Notes under the pieces: model-generated
What the model was told of the DNA's origin: nothing
The model's input: only the letters and a program-made list of their open reading frames with translations
Databases searched by the model: none
Shown here: positions 43,219-50,703 of the stretch, piece after piece
Layout: every line of letters starts with the position of its first letter
How positions within the stretch are numbered: position 1 is the stretch's first letter
Program-made: the position numbers and the translations under genes
Assembly (NCBI GenBank): GCA_963809545.1
Contig: CAWEKD010000007.1
Coordinates: forward strand, 434,001 to 498,000
Reading direction: 5' to 3'
Length of the DNA stretch: 64,000 nt
Source of the DNA: Natronosporangium sp035305625
GTDB lineage: Bacteria > Actinomycetota > Actinomycetes > Mycobacteriales > Micromonosporaceae

Positions 43219-43224
43219 TACCCT
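43219..43224 (+). promoter_or_regulatory. -10 element of leaderless msrB
   Basis: TACCCT with 6 nt to the GTG at 43231. A GGAAGG directly before the GTG is too close to act as a normal Shine-Dalgarno. Confidence 0.5.
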
Positions 43225-43230
43225 GGAAGG

Positions 43231-43617
43231 GTGGAACTGACTGAGGAAGAATGGCGAGTGCGACTGAGCCCGGAGGAGTTCCGGGTACTGCGCCAGGGCG
43301 GCACCGAGCCTCCATGGTCCGGCGAATATGTCGATACCACCACCAAGGGGACATATCGCTGCCGGGCGTGCGGCGCCCCGCTGTTCAGCAGTGACACCAA
43401 GTTTGACGCCCAGTGCGGCTGGCCGTCGTTCGACGAAGCGCTACCGGGAGCAGTCCGCTACCTGGAGGACCGGTCGTTCGGGATGGTGCGCACTGAGGTG
43501 CGCTGCGCCAACTGTGACTCTCATCTGGGGCACCGGTTCGACGGAGAGGGCTTCACTCCGAAGAATGCGCGGTACTGCATCAACTCGATCAGCATGCGGC
43601 TCGATCCGGCTGAGTAG
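43231..43617 (+). CDS. msrB: Peptide-methionine (R)-S-oxide reductase
   Basis: 128 residues, a full MsrB domain. It repairs oxidised methionine. Two zinc CxxC pairs (YRCRACGAPLF and VRCANCDSHLGH), the substrate-binding CGWPSFDEAL, and the catalytic Cys in ARYCINSISMRL are all present. The GTG start is probably leaderless. It is followed by a small Cys-rich protein gene and lies close to the heme operon, as in mycobacteria. Confidence 0.96.
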   Translation: MELTEEEWRVRLSPEEFRVLRQGGTEPPWSGEYVDTTTKGTYRCRACGAPLFSSDTKFDAQCGWPSFDEALPGAVRYLEDRSFGMVRTEVRCANCDSHLGHRFDGEGFTPKNARYCINSISMRLDPAE

Positions 43618-43733
43618 TCCCGTGAGCAGCCGCGCGGTCGATCACCCCTCCAGGGGCTGATCTATCGATTCGGCTGCCGGTGTCCCACCCCCCGCCCCAT
43701 GATGGTGGCAGGACACCACACGGGGGGATAGGC

Positions 43734-43991
43734 ATGGCGACCTGCGAAGTCTGCAGCAACGACTACTGGCTGGCGTTCGAGGTCCGGACCGCTAGCGGCG
43801 ACACCCACATCTTCGACTCGTTCGAGTGCGCAGCCCACAAGCTGGCCCCGATCTGCGAGCACTGCGGCGTCAAGATCATCGGCCACGGGGTGGAGGTGTC
43901 GGGCAGGTTCTTCTGCTGTGCCCACTGCGCCCGGATGGTGGATGAGCAGGGCACGCAGCTGCGGGACACCGTCGGCGCCCACCCGGCCTGA
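43734..43991 (+). CDS. Small Cys-rich, probable zinc-binding protein
   Basis: 85 residues. It starts MATCEVCSNDY with one CxxC, then FDSFECAAHKLAP, ICEHCGVKIIGHGVE and FFCCAHCARMVDE: eight or more Cys and several His, consistent with two treble-clef or ribbon-type metal sites. It resembles a widespread actinobacterial family of unknown function. The ATG has GGGGGAT upstream; an in-frame GTG at 43680 would add a low-complexity extension. Neighbours msrB and the GNAT gene do not fix its role. Confidence 0.75.
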   Translation: MATCEVCSNDYWLAFEVRTASGDTHIFDSFECAAHKLAPICEHCGVKIIGHGVEVSGRFFCCAHCARMVDEQGTQLRDTVGAHPA

Positions 43992-44024
43992 CCGGGCCAC
44001 CAGCCGTCGCCGATCCACCGGCAC

Positions 44025-44030
44025 TACCAT
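44025..44030 (+). promoter_or_regulatory. -10 element of leaderless GNAT gene
   Basis: TACCAT with 6 nt to the GTG at 44037. Confidence 0.5.
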
Positions 44031-44036
44031 CGCGGC

Positions 44037-44480
44037 GTGGACAGCGCCGAGGTGGTACGGACAGCCCGATTCGCCGACCTCGACCCGACCACCCTGTACG
44101 CCCTGCTGCGGCTGCGGGTGGACGTGTTCGTGGTGGAGCAGCGCTGCCCCTACCCGGAGTTGGACGGTCGGGACCTCGAGCCGGACACCCGGCACCTCTG
44201 GCTGGAACGGGCCGGGACACCCGTGGCGTACCTGCGGATCCTCACCGAGCCCGACGGGGCCGCCCGCATCGGCCGAGTGGTGGTCGCCCCCGCCCATCGA
44301 GGGCAGGGACTGGCCCGGCGGCTCCTCACCGAGGCGCTCGCGCAGCTCTCCGGCCACCGGTGTGTCCTGGCCGCCCAGACCTACCTGGTCGACTTCTACG
44401 CCTCGTTCGGCTTCGCGCCGGTCGGGGACGAGTTCCTCGAGGACGGCATCCCGCACATCTCGATGCGGCGGCCGGGCTGA
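44037..44480 (+). CDS. GNAT N-acetyltransferase (ElaA-like)
   Basis: 147 residues. The start TTLYALLRLRVDVFVVEQRCPYPELDG is the ElaA hallmark, with the Val-Glu-Gln and Cys-Pro-Tyr segment cut here for description only. The acetyl-CoA site is IGRVVVAPAHRGQGLARRL, and the C-terminus YASFGFAPVGDEFLEDGIPH is typical. The substrate is unknown. The start is a GTG, 6 nt after a -10 hexamer. It is convergent with the heme operon; only 29 bp lie between the stops. Confidence 0.9.
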   Translation: MDSAEVVRTARFADLDPTTLYALLRLRVDVFVVEQRCPYPELDGRDLEPDTRHLWLERAGTPVAYLRILTEPDGAARIGRVVVAPAHRGQGLARRLLTEALAQLSGHRCVLAAQTYLVDFYASFGFAPVGDEFLEDGIPHISMRRPG

Positions 44481-44509
44481 CCACTCGCGATCGTCGCGCG
44501 TGCGCCTCC

Positions 44510-45211
44510 TCAGGGGAGGTCAGCCACGATCTCGGCCACGGGGCGACGCCGCCCGGTGAAGAACGGCACCTCCTCCCGGACGTGTCGCCGCGCCGCCGAC
44601 CCGCGCAGGTGCCGCATCAGGTCCACAATCCGGTGCAGCTCGTCGGCCTCGAACGCCAACAGCCACTCGTAGTCACCGAGCGCGAACGAGGCCACCGTGT
44701 TGGCGCGCACGTCGGGGAAACCCCGGGCCATCTGCCCGTGCTCAGCGAGCATCGCCCGCCGCTCGTCATCCGGCAGCAGGTACCACTCGTAGGAGCGCAC
44801 GAACGGGTACACACACAGGTAGGACCGTGGCTCCTCCCCGGCCAGGAACGCCGGAATGTGGCTCTTGTTGAACTCGGCCGGCCGGTGCAGGCCCACCTGC
44901 GACCAGACCGGACGCAGGTGCCGCCCCAGCGCGGTGCGCCGCAGCCGCCCGTACGCCTCCTGCAAGGCGTCGGTCGTGCTGGCGTGCCACCACACCATCA
45001 GGTCCGCGTCCGCCCGCATCCCGGACAGGTCGTACGTGCCGCGGACCACCACATCCTTGTCGGCTAGCTGGCTGAGCAGCCCCTCCACCTCGGCGGCCAG
45101 CTCATCCCGCCGGCCAGGCAGCGGATCGGTGGCCTGGAACACCGACCACATGGTGTATCGGATGGTGTTGTTCAACTCCTGTAGCCGGGCCGCGTTGGTC
45201 TGCTCGCTCAT
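44510..45211 (-). CDS. hemQ: Coproheme decarboxylase (HemQ/ChdC)
   Basis: 233 residues, a chlorite-dismutase-fold protein. It converts coproheme to heme b with peroxide, the last step of the Gram-positive heme route. Landmarks: RYTMWSVFQATDPLPGRR, VVVRGTYDLSGMRADADLM, VYPFVRSYEWYLLPDDERR (catalytic Tyr region), LAEHGQMARGFPDV and SFALGDYEWLLAFEADEL. The ATG at 45211 overlaps the hemY stop (ATGA), so the gene is co-translated with hemY. A long upstream open frame is the shadow of hemY. Confidence 0.95.
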   Translation of the reverse strand: MSEQTNAARLQELNNTIRYTMWSVFQATDPLPGRRDELAAEVEGLLSQLADKDVVVRGTYDLSGMRADADLMVWWHASTTDALQEAYGRLRRTALGRHLRPVWSQVGLHRPAEFNKSHIPAFLAGEEPRSYLCVYPFVRSYEWYLLPDDERRAMLAEHGQMARGFPDVRANTVASFALGDYEWLLAFEADELHRIVDLMRHLRGSAARRHVREEVPFFTGRRRPVAEIVADLP

Positions 45212-46626
45212 GCCACTGATTGTGGCAGTGCCGCCACCACCTGCTCGGCAGCGGCCTGCCCGGAGGTGACACACGCGGGGATACCGACCCCGTCGTAGCC
45301 CGCCCCCGCCACCGCCACCGTCCCCGGCAGCGCCGCGCGGGCCGCCGCCACCCGGTCCCGATGCCCGGGGCGGTACTGCGGCAGCGCCCCACCCCACCGC
45401 TGCACGTAATGCGCCAGCGGCGCCGGCAACCCACCCAGCAGCTCCGCCAATTCGGCGTGGACGTGGGCGACCAACGCCTGATCGGACAGTTGCAGCGGCT
45501 CCGGCTCCTGGTATCGGCCGACCGAGGCCCGCACCAGCACCGGCCCCTCCGAGTCCGCCAGGTGCGGCCACTTGCGAGTCAGGAACGTGGCCGCCTTCAC
45601 CGTCAACCCCTCCGTAGCCGGCACCAGGAACCCGGACTGCTCCGGCAGGACGGTGCCGGGGGGTAGCGCGAACCCGACCAGCGCCACGCTGGCGTAGTCC
45701 AGCTCCCCGATCGGCGCGGCGGCGGCCGGAGCCACCTCGGCCAGCAACCGGGCGGCCGGGCGGGCCGGGGTCGCCAGCACCACCGCGTCCACGTCGTCGG
45801 ACTGGGGGTGGCAGGCGGAGCCGACGGTCAGCCGCCACCGCCCCTGCACCCGGACCAGCTCCCGCACCGGGAGCCCCAACCGCACCGTGGCCCCACTGGC
45901 GGCGGCCACCGCCGCCACCAGCCGCCCCAGCCCACCCCGGATACTGCCGAACACCGGCCCGGTCGCCGGGCCCCTGCCCGCGGCGGAGGAGGCGGCGCCC
46001 AGCGCCTGTCGGACCGCCTCGGTGAGGGTGTGCGCCTGGCGGCAGGCGGCGGCGAGCCCCGGCAGCGTGACCGCCAGCGACAAGGTGTCGGCCCGGCCGG
46101 CGTACACGCCCCCCAGCAGCGGGTCCACCAGGCGGTCCACCAGCGGGTCTCCCAGCCGGGGCCGGACCAGCTCACCCACTGACACGTCCTCGTCCGGACC
46201 CAGCAGCGGCCGGCCCGCGTCCCGGTCCTGCCCCGCGGGCACCGGGGCCACCTCCGCCACCTGGGCGGGATCGGCGGGGATGCCCAGCAAGGTGCCGGTG
46301 GGGATCGGGTGGAGGCGCCGGTCCAGCACCAGCGCCGCGGGCACCGGGGCCGGGTGCACCAGCTGGTCCCCCAGGCCTACCCGGCGGGCCAACGCCACCG
46401 CGCTCGACTCCCCACCGGCGGGGTCCCGCATCCGGAAAGTCTCCGCGCCGTACTCCATCGGCCGCCCCGCCAGCGCACCGGTGCGCAGTTTGCCTCCGAG
46501 CGCCGACTGCTGCTCATACACCACGATCTCCGCGGCCGGGCCCAGTCGCTCCCGCAGCCGGAGCGCCGCCGCCAGGCCCGCGATCCCACCCCCGACCACC
46601 GCCACCCGGGGCGGGCGGGGGCTCAC
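45208..46626 (-). CDS. hemY: Coproporphyrinogen III oxidase / protoporphyrinogen oxidase (HemY/CgoX)
   Basis: 472 residues, an FAD protein with the dinucleotide-binding VAVVGGGIAGLAAALRL at the N-terminus, EYGAETFRMRDPAG, and the C-terminal FAD contact VAVAGAGYDGVGIPACV. With HemQ next door, the true substrate is most likely coproporphyrinogen III (the CgoX role). The GTG at 46626 overlaps the hemE stop by 4 nt (GTGA) and the stop overlaps the hemQ ATG, a tightly coupled hemE-hemY-hemQ operon. The enzyme is probably peripheral on the membrane or soluble, since no membrane helix is seen. Confidence 0.94.
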   Translation of the reverse strand: MSPRPPRVAVVGGGIAGLAAALRLRERLGPAAEIVVYEQQSALGGKLRTGALAGRPMEYGAETFRMRDPAGGESSAVALARRVGLGDQLVHPAPVPAALVLDRRLHPIPTGTLLGIPADPAQVAEVAPVPAGQDRDAGRPLLGPDEDVSVGELVRPRLGDPLVDRLVDPLLGGVYAGRADTLSLAVTLPGLAAACRQAHTLTEAVRQALGAASSAAGRGPATGPVFGSIRGGLGRLVAAVAAASGATVRLGLPVRELVRVQGRWRLTVGSACHPQSDDVDAVVLATPARPAARLLAEVAPAAAAPIGELDYASVALVGFALPPGTVLPEQSGFLVPATEGLTVKAATFLTRKWPHLADSEGPVLVRASVGRYQEPEPLQLSDQALVAHVHAELAELLGGLPAPLAHYVQRWGGALPQYRPGHRDRVAAARAALPGTVAVAGAGYDGVGIPACVTSGQAAAEQVVAALPQSVA

Positions 46627-47702
46627 TGACTCGCCTCCGCGGCGCTGATCTGGTGCACCAGCTCCACCACCCGGGTCAGCACCCCCGGGTCGGTTTCCGG
46701 CAGCACGCCGTGGCCGAGGTTGAACACGTGCCCGGGGGCGGCCGCCCCCTCGGCCAGCACCCGCCGCACCTCCGCCTCGATCACTTCCCATGGGGCGAGC
46801 AGCAGGGCCGGGTCCAGGTTGCCCTGCACCGCCCGGTCACCGCCGACCCGGGCGGCGGCGACATTCAGTGGGATCCGCCAGTCCACCCCCACCACATCCG
46901 CGCCGGCCTCGGCCATCGCCGCCAGCAACTCACCGGTGCCGACCCCGAAGTGGATCCGGGGCACCCCGGTATCGGCCAGCGCGGTCAGCACGTGCGTGGA
47001 GTACGGCTGGACGAACCGGCGGTAATCCGCTTCCGACAGTGCCCCGGCCCAGGAGTCGAACAGCTGCACCACCTGGGCGCCGGCGGCCACTTGGGTGCGC
47101 AGAAACGTCACCGCGAGCTCCGCCAGCCGCTGACACAGCCCGTGCCACAGCTCCGGCTGCCCGTGCATCACCGCCTTGGTGGCCGCATGGGTGCGGGACG
47201 GTCCCCCTTCGATCAGGTAGCTGGCCAGGGTGAACGGGGCGCCCGCGAACCCGATCAGCGGGGTGTCCCCCAACTCGGCTACCAGCAGCCGGACCGCTTG
47301 GTCGATGAACGACAGATCGGGTTCACCGTCGAGCTGGCGCAGATCGGCCAGGTCGCGTATCGGATGGTCGATGACCGGGCCGACACCCGGCTCGATCCGC
47401 AGGCTCACCCCGGCGGCGGCCACCGGGACCACAATGTCACTGAACAGGATCGCCGCATCCACGCGGTGTCGCCGCACCGGTTGCAGAGTCAACTCGCACA
47501 CCAGCTCGGGCCGACGGCACGCCTCCAACATCGGAATCCCGGCCCGGGCTCGCCGATACTCCGGCAGCGAGCGCCCAGCCTGACGCATGAACCACACCGG
47601 GGTGACGGGGACCGGCTCCCGGCGACACGCCCGGACCAACAGCGGGGCCTCCCGGTCGGAGCCGGAAATATCGGACCTGGTGGCGTTAGCTTCAGTGCTC
47701 AT
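46623..47702 (-). CDS. hemE: Uroporphyrinogen decarboxylase
   Basis: 359 residues. It removes four carboxyl groups from uroporphyrinogen III to give coproporphyrinogen III. Motifs: PVWFMRQAGRSLPEYRR (substrate-binding Arg), ILFSDIVVPVAAAG (catalytic Asp region), FAGAPFTLASYLIEGG, QLFDSWAGALS and FNLGHGVLPETDP. The ATG at 47702 (start MSTEANATRSD) gives the usual length; an in-frame ATG lies 18 nt further up. It is the first gene of the heme operon, with a 146-bp gap to the divergent DUF3000 gene. Confidence 0.96.
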   Translation of the reverse strand: MSTEANATRSDISGSDREAPLLVRACRREPVPVTPVWFMRQAGRSLPEYRRARAGIPMLEACRRPELVCELTLQPVRRHRVDAAILFSDIVVPVAAAGVSLRIEPGVGPVIDHPIRDLADLRQLDGEPDLSFIDQAVRLLVAELGDTPLIGFAGAPFTLASYLIEGGPSRTHAATKAVMHGQPELWHGLCQRLAELAVTFLRTQVAAGAQVVQLFDSWAGALSEADYRRFVQPYSTHVLTALADTGVPRIHFGVGTGELLAAMAEAGADVVGVDWRIPLNVAAARVGGDRAVQGNLDPALLLAPWEVIEAEVRRVLAEGAAAPGHVFNLGHGVLPETDPGVLTRVVELVHQISAAEASQ

Positions 47703-47835
47703 CAGGCCCCATCGTGCCATCGCCCCGGATCGGCGCTGCTGGTCGGGGCGGAAAGGTGACCGGTGGGGTCCTGGTCTCACCGGCGCCGGGGCGCATTGGG
47801 TCGCGTCATTGCCGGAAGTGGCGCTCCCGGGCGCC

Positions 47836-47841
47836 TAGGCT
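47836..47841 (+). promoter_or_regulatory. -10 element of leaderless DUF3000 gene
   Basis: TAGGCT with 7 nt to the ATG at 47849. Confidence 0.5.
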
Positions 47842-47848
47842 CGACAGC

Positions 47849-48534
47849 ATGACACCCTCGACCCCTTTCGCCCGACCGGCCGGGAGCGAGCGCTGACCCC
47901 CCGGCGCGCGCGGGGGCTGCGGGCCCCGGGGGCGCCGTGGGAGGCGACCGTCCCGGGACCGTCGACCGTCCCCCCGGAACCATTCCGGCGGGCGGTGGCG
48001 GCGCTGCGTGGCTTCCGTCCCCGCCCGGAGATCACCTTGTGCGAGGTGGCTCCACCCCGGCGACTGGCACCGTTCACGTATGCGATGGGAGGCAGCGTGA
48101 CCCTTCCCCTCACCGGTGACGACGCCGCCTCCGGCCGGTTGATCATGCTGTACGACCCGGATGGGCAGCCGGGCTGGCAGGGCACCACCCGGATGGTCTG
48201 TTATGTCACCGCGGAGCTGGAGCCGGATCTGGCCGCTGATCCACTGCTGGCGGAGGTCGGCTGGAGCTGGCTGACCGACGCGCTGGCGAGCCACGCCCCG
48301 GAGCACACGGCGCTGGCCGGCACGGTCACCCAGACCTCCTCCACCCGGTTCGGCACCTTGGCCGGTCCACCCCCCAGTGCGGAGGTGGAGATCCGCGCCT
48401 CATGGACGCCTACCGGGGACGATCTGGCGGCGCACCTGGCCGCGTGGTGTGCGTTGCTGGCCTCCACCGCCGGCCTGCCTCCCCCCGGGGTGAGGGTGTT
48501 GCCGGATCGGTCCGAGCGGCGGTGGGACGGCTGA
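47849..48534 (+). pseudogene. DUF3000 family protein, probable single frameshift near the start
   Basis: The main frame encodes the DUF3000 domain: PEPFRRAVAALRGFRPRPEI, TYAMGGSVTLPLTGDD, SWLTDALASHAPEHTALAGT and RFGTLAGPPPSAEVEIRASWTP. The leaderless ATG at 47849 opens a different frame that stops after 15 codons (TGA 47894-47896), while the DUF3000 frame has no ATG, GTG or TTG between its upstream stop and 47995. Adding one base near 47893 joins both into one protein. The alternative is a 15-codon leader ORF whose stop overlaps a CTG start at 47893. The function of DUF3000 is unknown; it sits between hemE and rnd as in M. tuberculosis. Confidence 0.75.
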
Positions 48535-48561
48535 CACCGCCCCACCGTCGCTCCTACCCAC

Positions 48562-49476
48562 TCAGAACCCGAGCGCGCGGTCGGCTTCGGCGCACACCTT
48601 GTCGGCCTCCTCGTTGAGCCGCTCGGCCCGGCGGAGGTTACCGTCCTCGATCGCGAGGTAGACCTCGTTGAGGAGCACGATGCACTCGCGGATGGTCTCC
48701 TTCTCCTCCTCCAGCAGCTCCACCATGTTCGCCGTGCCCTCCAGCTCGGTCTCGGCGTCGGCGAGCGCGTCCTGGGTCTGCGCGAGTTGATCGGACAGGC
48801 GGTCGATCTCCTCGTCCCGGTCCTCCACGGTGGAGCTGAGCTCATCGATCCGGGCGTTGAGGTCGGTCCGGGTCTGCTCCAGCTCGTTGCTGGTGCGGTG
48901 CCACAGGTAACCCAGCACCCCGCTGGTGGCCAGCAGCAGCACGGTGGTGATCGAGGTGATCACCAGCCCGATCGTGCGGCCCCGACCGGACCCGGTGCTG
49001 GCGGTGGGTGGGACACCCCCGGGAGGGACACCGCCCGGCGCCGCCAGGCTGCCGTCCGGCGCGGGCGGCTGCCAGGGGTCCGTCCCCGGGGGCGGGAGCG
49101 CCCCCGGCGGGTTGGGCACCCCGCCTCCGGCCGGCGGCGCGAACGGGTCGACCGGGGTCGTCCCGTCATGCGCTCCGCTGGCCTGCATCGGCACCATCGG
49201 CGCCGCCCCGGGCGGTGGCGGCGGCGCGGCCGGCGGGGACGTGGGCGCGGCCGGCGGGGACACCGGCGCGGGCGGATCCATGGCTACCGGGTACACCGGC
49301 GTGGTCGGGGGCTCCGTGGACTCACTCACCGGGGTAACCGGGGTGGTCGGAGGCTCCGCCGACTCACTCGGCGGTGGTGGAGGTGGGGGCGGCGGCACGG
49401 ACGCGGACCCACGGGCATACGGGACGTCGGGCGGCTGGCCAGCCGGCTGCTCGGGGTGAGACACCGGATTCTCCAT
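48562..49476 (-). CDS. Pro-rich membrane protein with extracytoplasmic coiled coil
   Basis: 304 residues. Residues 1 to about 165 are Pro/Ala/Gly-rich, with a run of nine Pro (SVPPPPPPPPPSESAEPP) and a near-repeat SAEPPTTPVTPV / STEPPTTPVYPV. One helix (about 170-192, GLVITSITTVLLLATSGVLG) follows, then a long coiled coil (about 195-265, ELEQTRTDLNARIDELSS, EEIDRLSDQLAQTQ) and a short helical end with two Cys. The Pro-rich part should be cytoplasmic and the coil outside. It lies 34 nt after the HtrA-like protease gene, which has the same layout, so the two are likely one operon. No family name was recognised. Confidence 0.75.
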   Translation of the reverse strand: MENPVSHPEQPAGQPPDVPYARGSASVPPPPPPPPPSESAEPPTTPVTPVSESTEPPTTPVYPVAMDPPAPVSPPAAPTSPPAAPPPPPGAAPMVPMQASGAHDGTTPVDPFAPPAGGGVPNPPGALPPPGTDPWQPPAPDGSLAAPGGVPPGGVPPTASTGSGRGRTIGLVITSITTVLLLATSGVLGYLWHRTSNELEQTRTDLNARIDELSSTVEDRDEEIDRLSDQLAQTQDALADAETELEGTANMVELLEEEKETIRECIVLLNEVYLAIEDGNLRRAERLNEEADKVCAEADRALGF

Positions 49477-49510
49477 TCGCTCTGGTGATGGTTATGCGGG
49501 GGAGGCGGGA

Positions 49511-50554
49511 TCAGCAGATGCGGAACAGGCGGCACGCGACCTCGATGGGGACCGCGAACCCGAGCCCTTCTGCCTCTTCCCGTTTTGCGGTGGCGATCCC
49601 CACCACCTCCTGGGCTCCGTTGACCACCGGCCCACCGGAGTTGCCAGGGTTGACCGCGGCGTCAAACTGGATCCACGGACCAGAACCGTCCTCCAGTCTC
49701 TGGGACGGGCTGCTGATCACTCCGGTGGTAACCGTGTCGGTCAACCCGTGCGGGGCGCCCACCGCGATGATCGGCTGCCCGGCCCGGACCTCCTCCTCGC
49801 TGGCGGTCAGTCCGCGGAAAGAGGTGGTGGTGTGGAGCCAAGCCAAGTCGTTCTCGGGGCTGACGTCCACGATGGTGGCTCGGTAACGCTGGTTGGTCCG
49901 CTCCAGGCCCACCTGGTCATCGCCTCGCTCCCACACCTGCGCGATGACGTGGAAGTTGGTGAGCAGATGAGTGCCCCCATCCGGGGCCGCCGGGCCGATC
50001 GCGAACGCGGTGCCGGTGAAGTCTCCGGCCACCACCATGAACACGCTGGGAAGCACTGCGGCCGCGACCGTCTCGGGATTGAACGCTTCCCCCGTGATTC
50101 GCTCCAGCTCCCCGGCGCGCTCTTCCAGGGCGTCCAGCCGCTCTCCCCCGTACGCCTGGTCGCGACGCAGCTCGGCCAACTGGTCGTTGACCTCCGCCAG
50201 TCGGCCGGAGAGGCTGAGCAACTGCCAGGTCTGCAGCCCGGCGACCACCATCAACACGCCGGCCAGCACCAGGGCCAGTACGCCCACCCACCGGTTCGGG
50301 GACCGGCCAGCGGAGGGCGGCGTGGCCGCGCCGGCGTGGGGCGGCGTGGGCGACGGGACCGGCCCCACCGGCTGACCGACTCCCGGTGGACGGGGGGCAG
50401 CGGCCTGACCTGGGACGGCCGTGGGGTGGCCGGGCTGAGTGGGGACCCCACCCGGGGTCGAGCCGGGCTGGGCCGGAATCACCCCTGGTGGGGGGACCGG
50501 ATGCTGCCCCGGTGGCCGGGATGAGTAGTTCCCCGGCGGACCCCAGCTGGTCAT
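49511..50554 (-). CDS. Membrane-anchored trypsin-like (HtrA-type) serine protease without PDZ
   Basis: 347 residues. A Pro-rich cytoplasmic N-terminus (1 to about 88), one membrane helix (about 90-110, VGVLALVLAGVLMVVAGL), a short coiled coil (LAEVNDQLAELRRDQ) and an extracytoplasmic protease. The triad is His in LLTNFHVIAQ, Asp in SPENDLAWLH and Ser in NPGNSGGPVVNG. Unlike DegP/HtrA there is no PDZ domain: the protein ends soon after the protease (VPIEVACRLFRIC). It is the first gene of a pair with the coiled-coil protein at 48562. It may be a quality-control or signalling protease in the cell envelope. Confidence 0.85.
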   Translation of the reverse strand: MTSWGPPGNYSSRPPGQHPVPPPGVIPAQPGSTPGGVPTQPGHPTAVPGQAAAPRPPGVGQPVGPVPSPTPPHAGAATPPSAGRSPNRWVGVLALVLAGVLMVVAGLQTWQLLSLSGRLAEVNDQLAELRRDQAYGGERLDALEERAGELERITGEAFNPETVAAAVLPSVFMVVAGDFTGTAFAIGPAAPDGGTHLLTNFHVIAQVWERGDDQVGLERTNQRYRATIVDVSPENDLAWLHTTTSFRGLTASEEEVRAGQPIIAVGAPHGLTDTVTTGVISSPSQRLEDGSGPWIQFDAAVNPGNSGGPVVNGAQEVVGIATAKREEAEGLGFAVPIEVACRLFRIC

Positions 50555-50691
50555 GCGGTTTCGCCCTTTCTGGTGCTAGAAACGGTCAGTCACGCCGTAC
50601 GCCATAGGAAACCACACTGCCGCAACCTCGGCATCCGCAGCGTCTGGCGGTTACTCCGGTACCTGCACCGCACCCGGCCAGCCGGGCACCG

Positions 50692-50697
50692 TACAGT
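50692..50697 (+). promoter_or_regulatory. -10 element of leaderless rnd
   Basis: TACAGT with 6 nt to the GTG at 50704. Confidence 0.5.
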
Positions 50698-50703
50698 TTT
50701 CAG

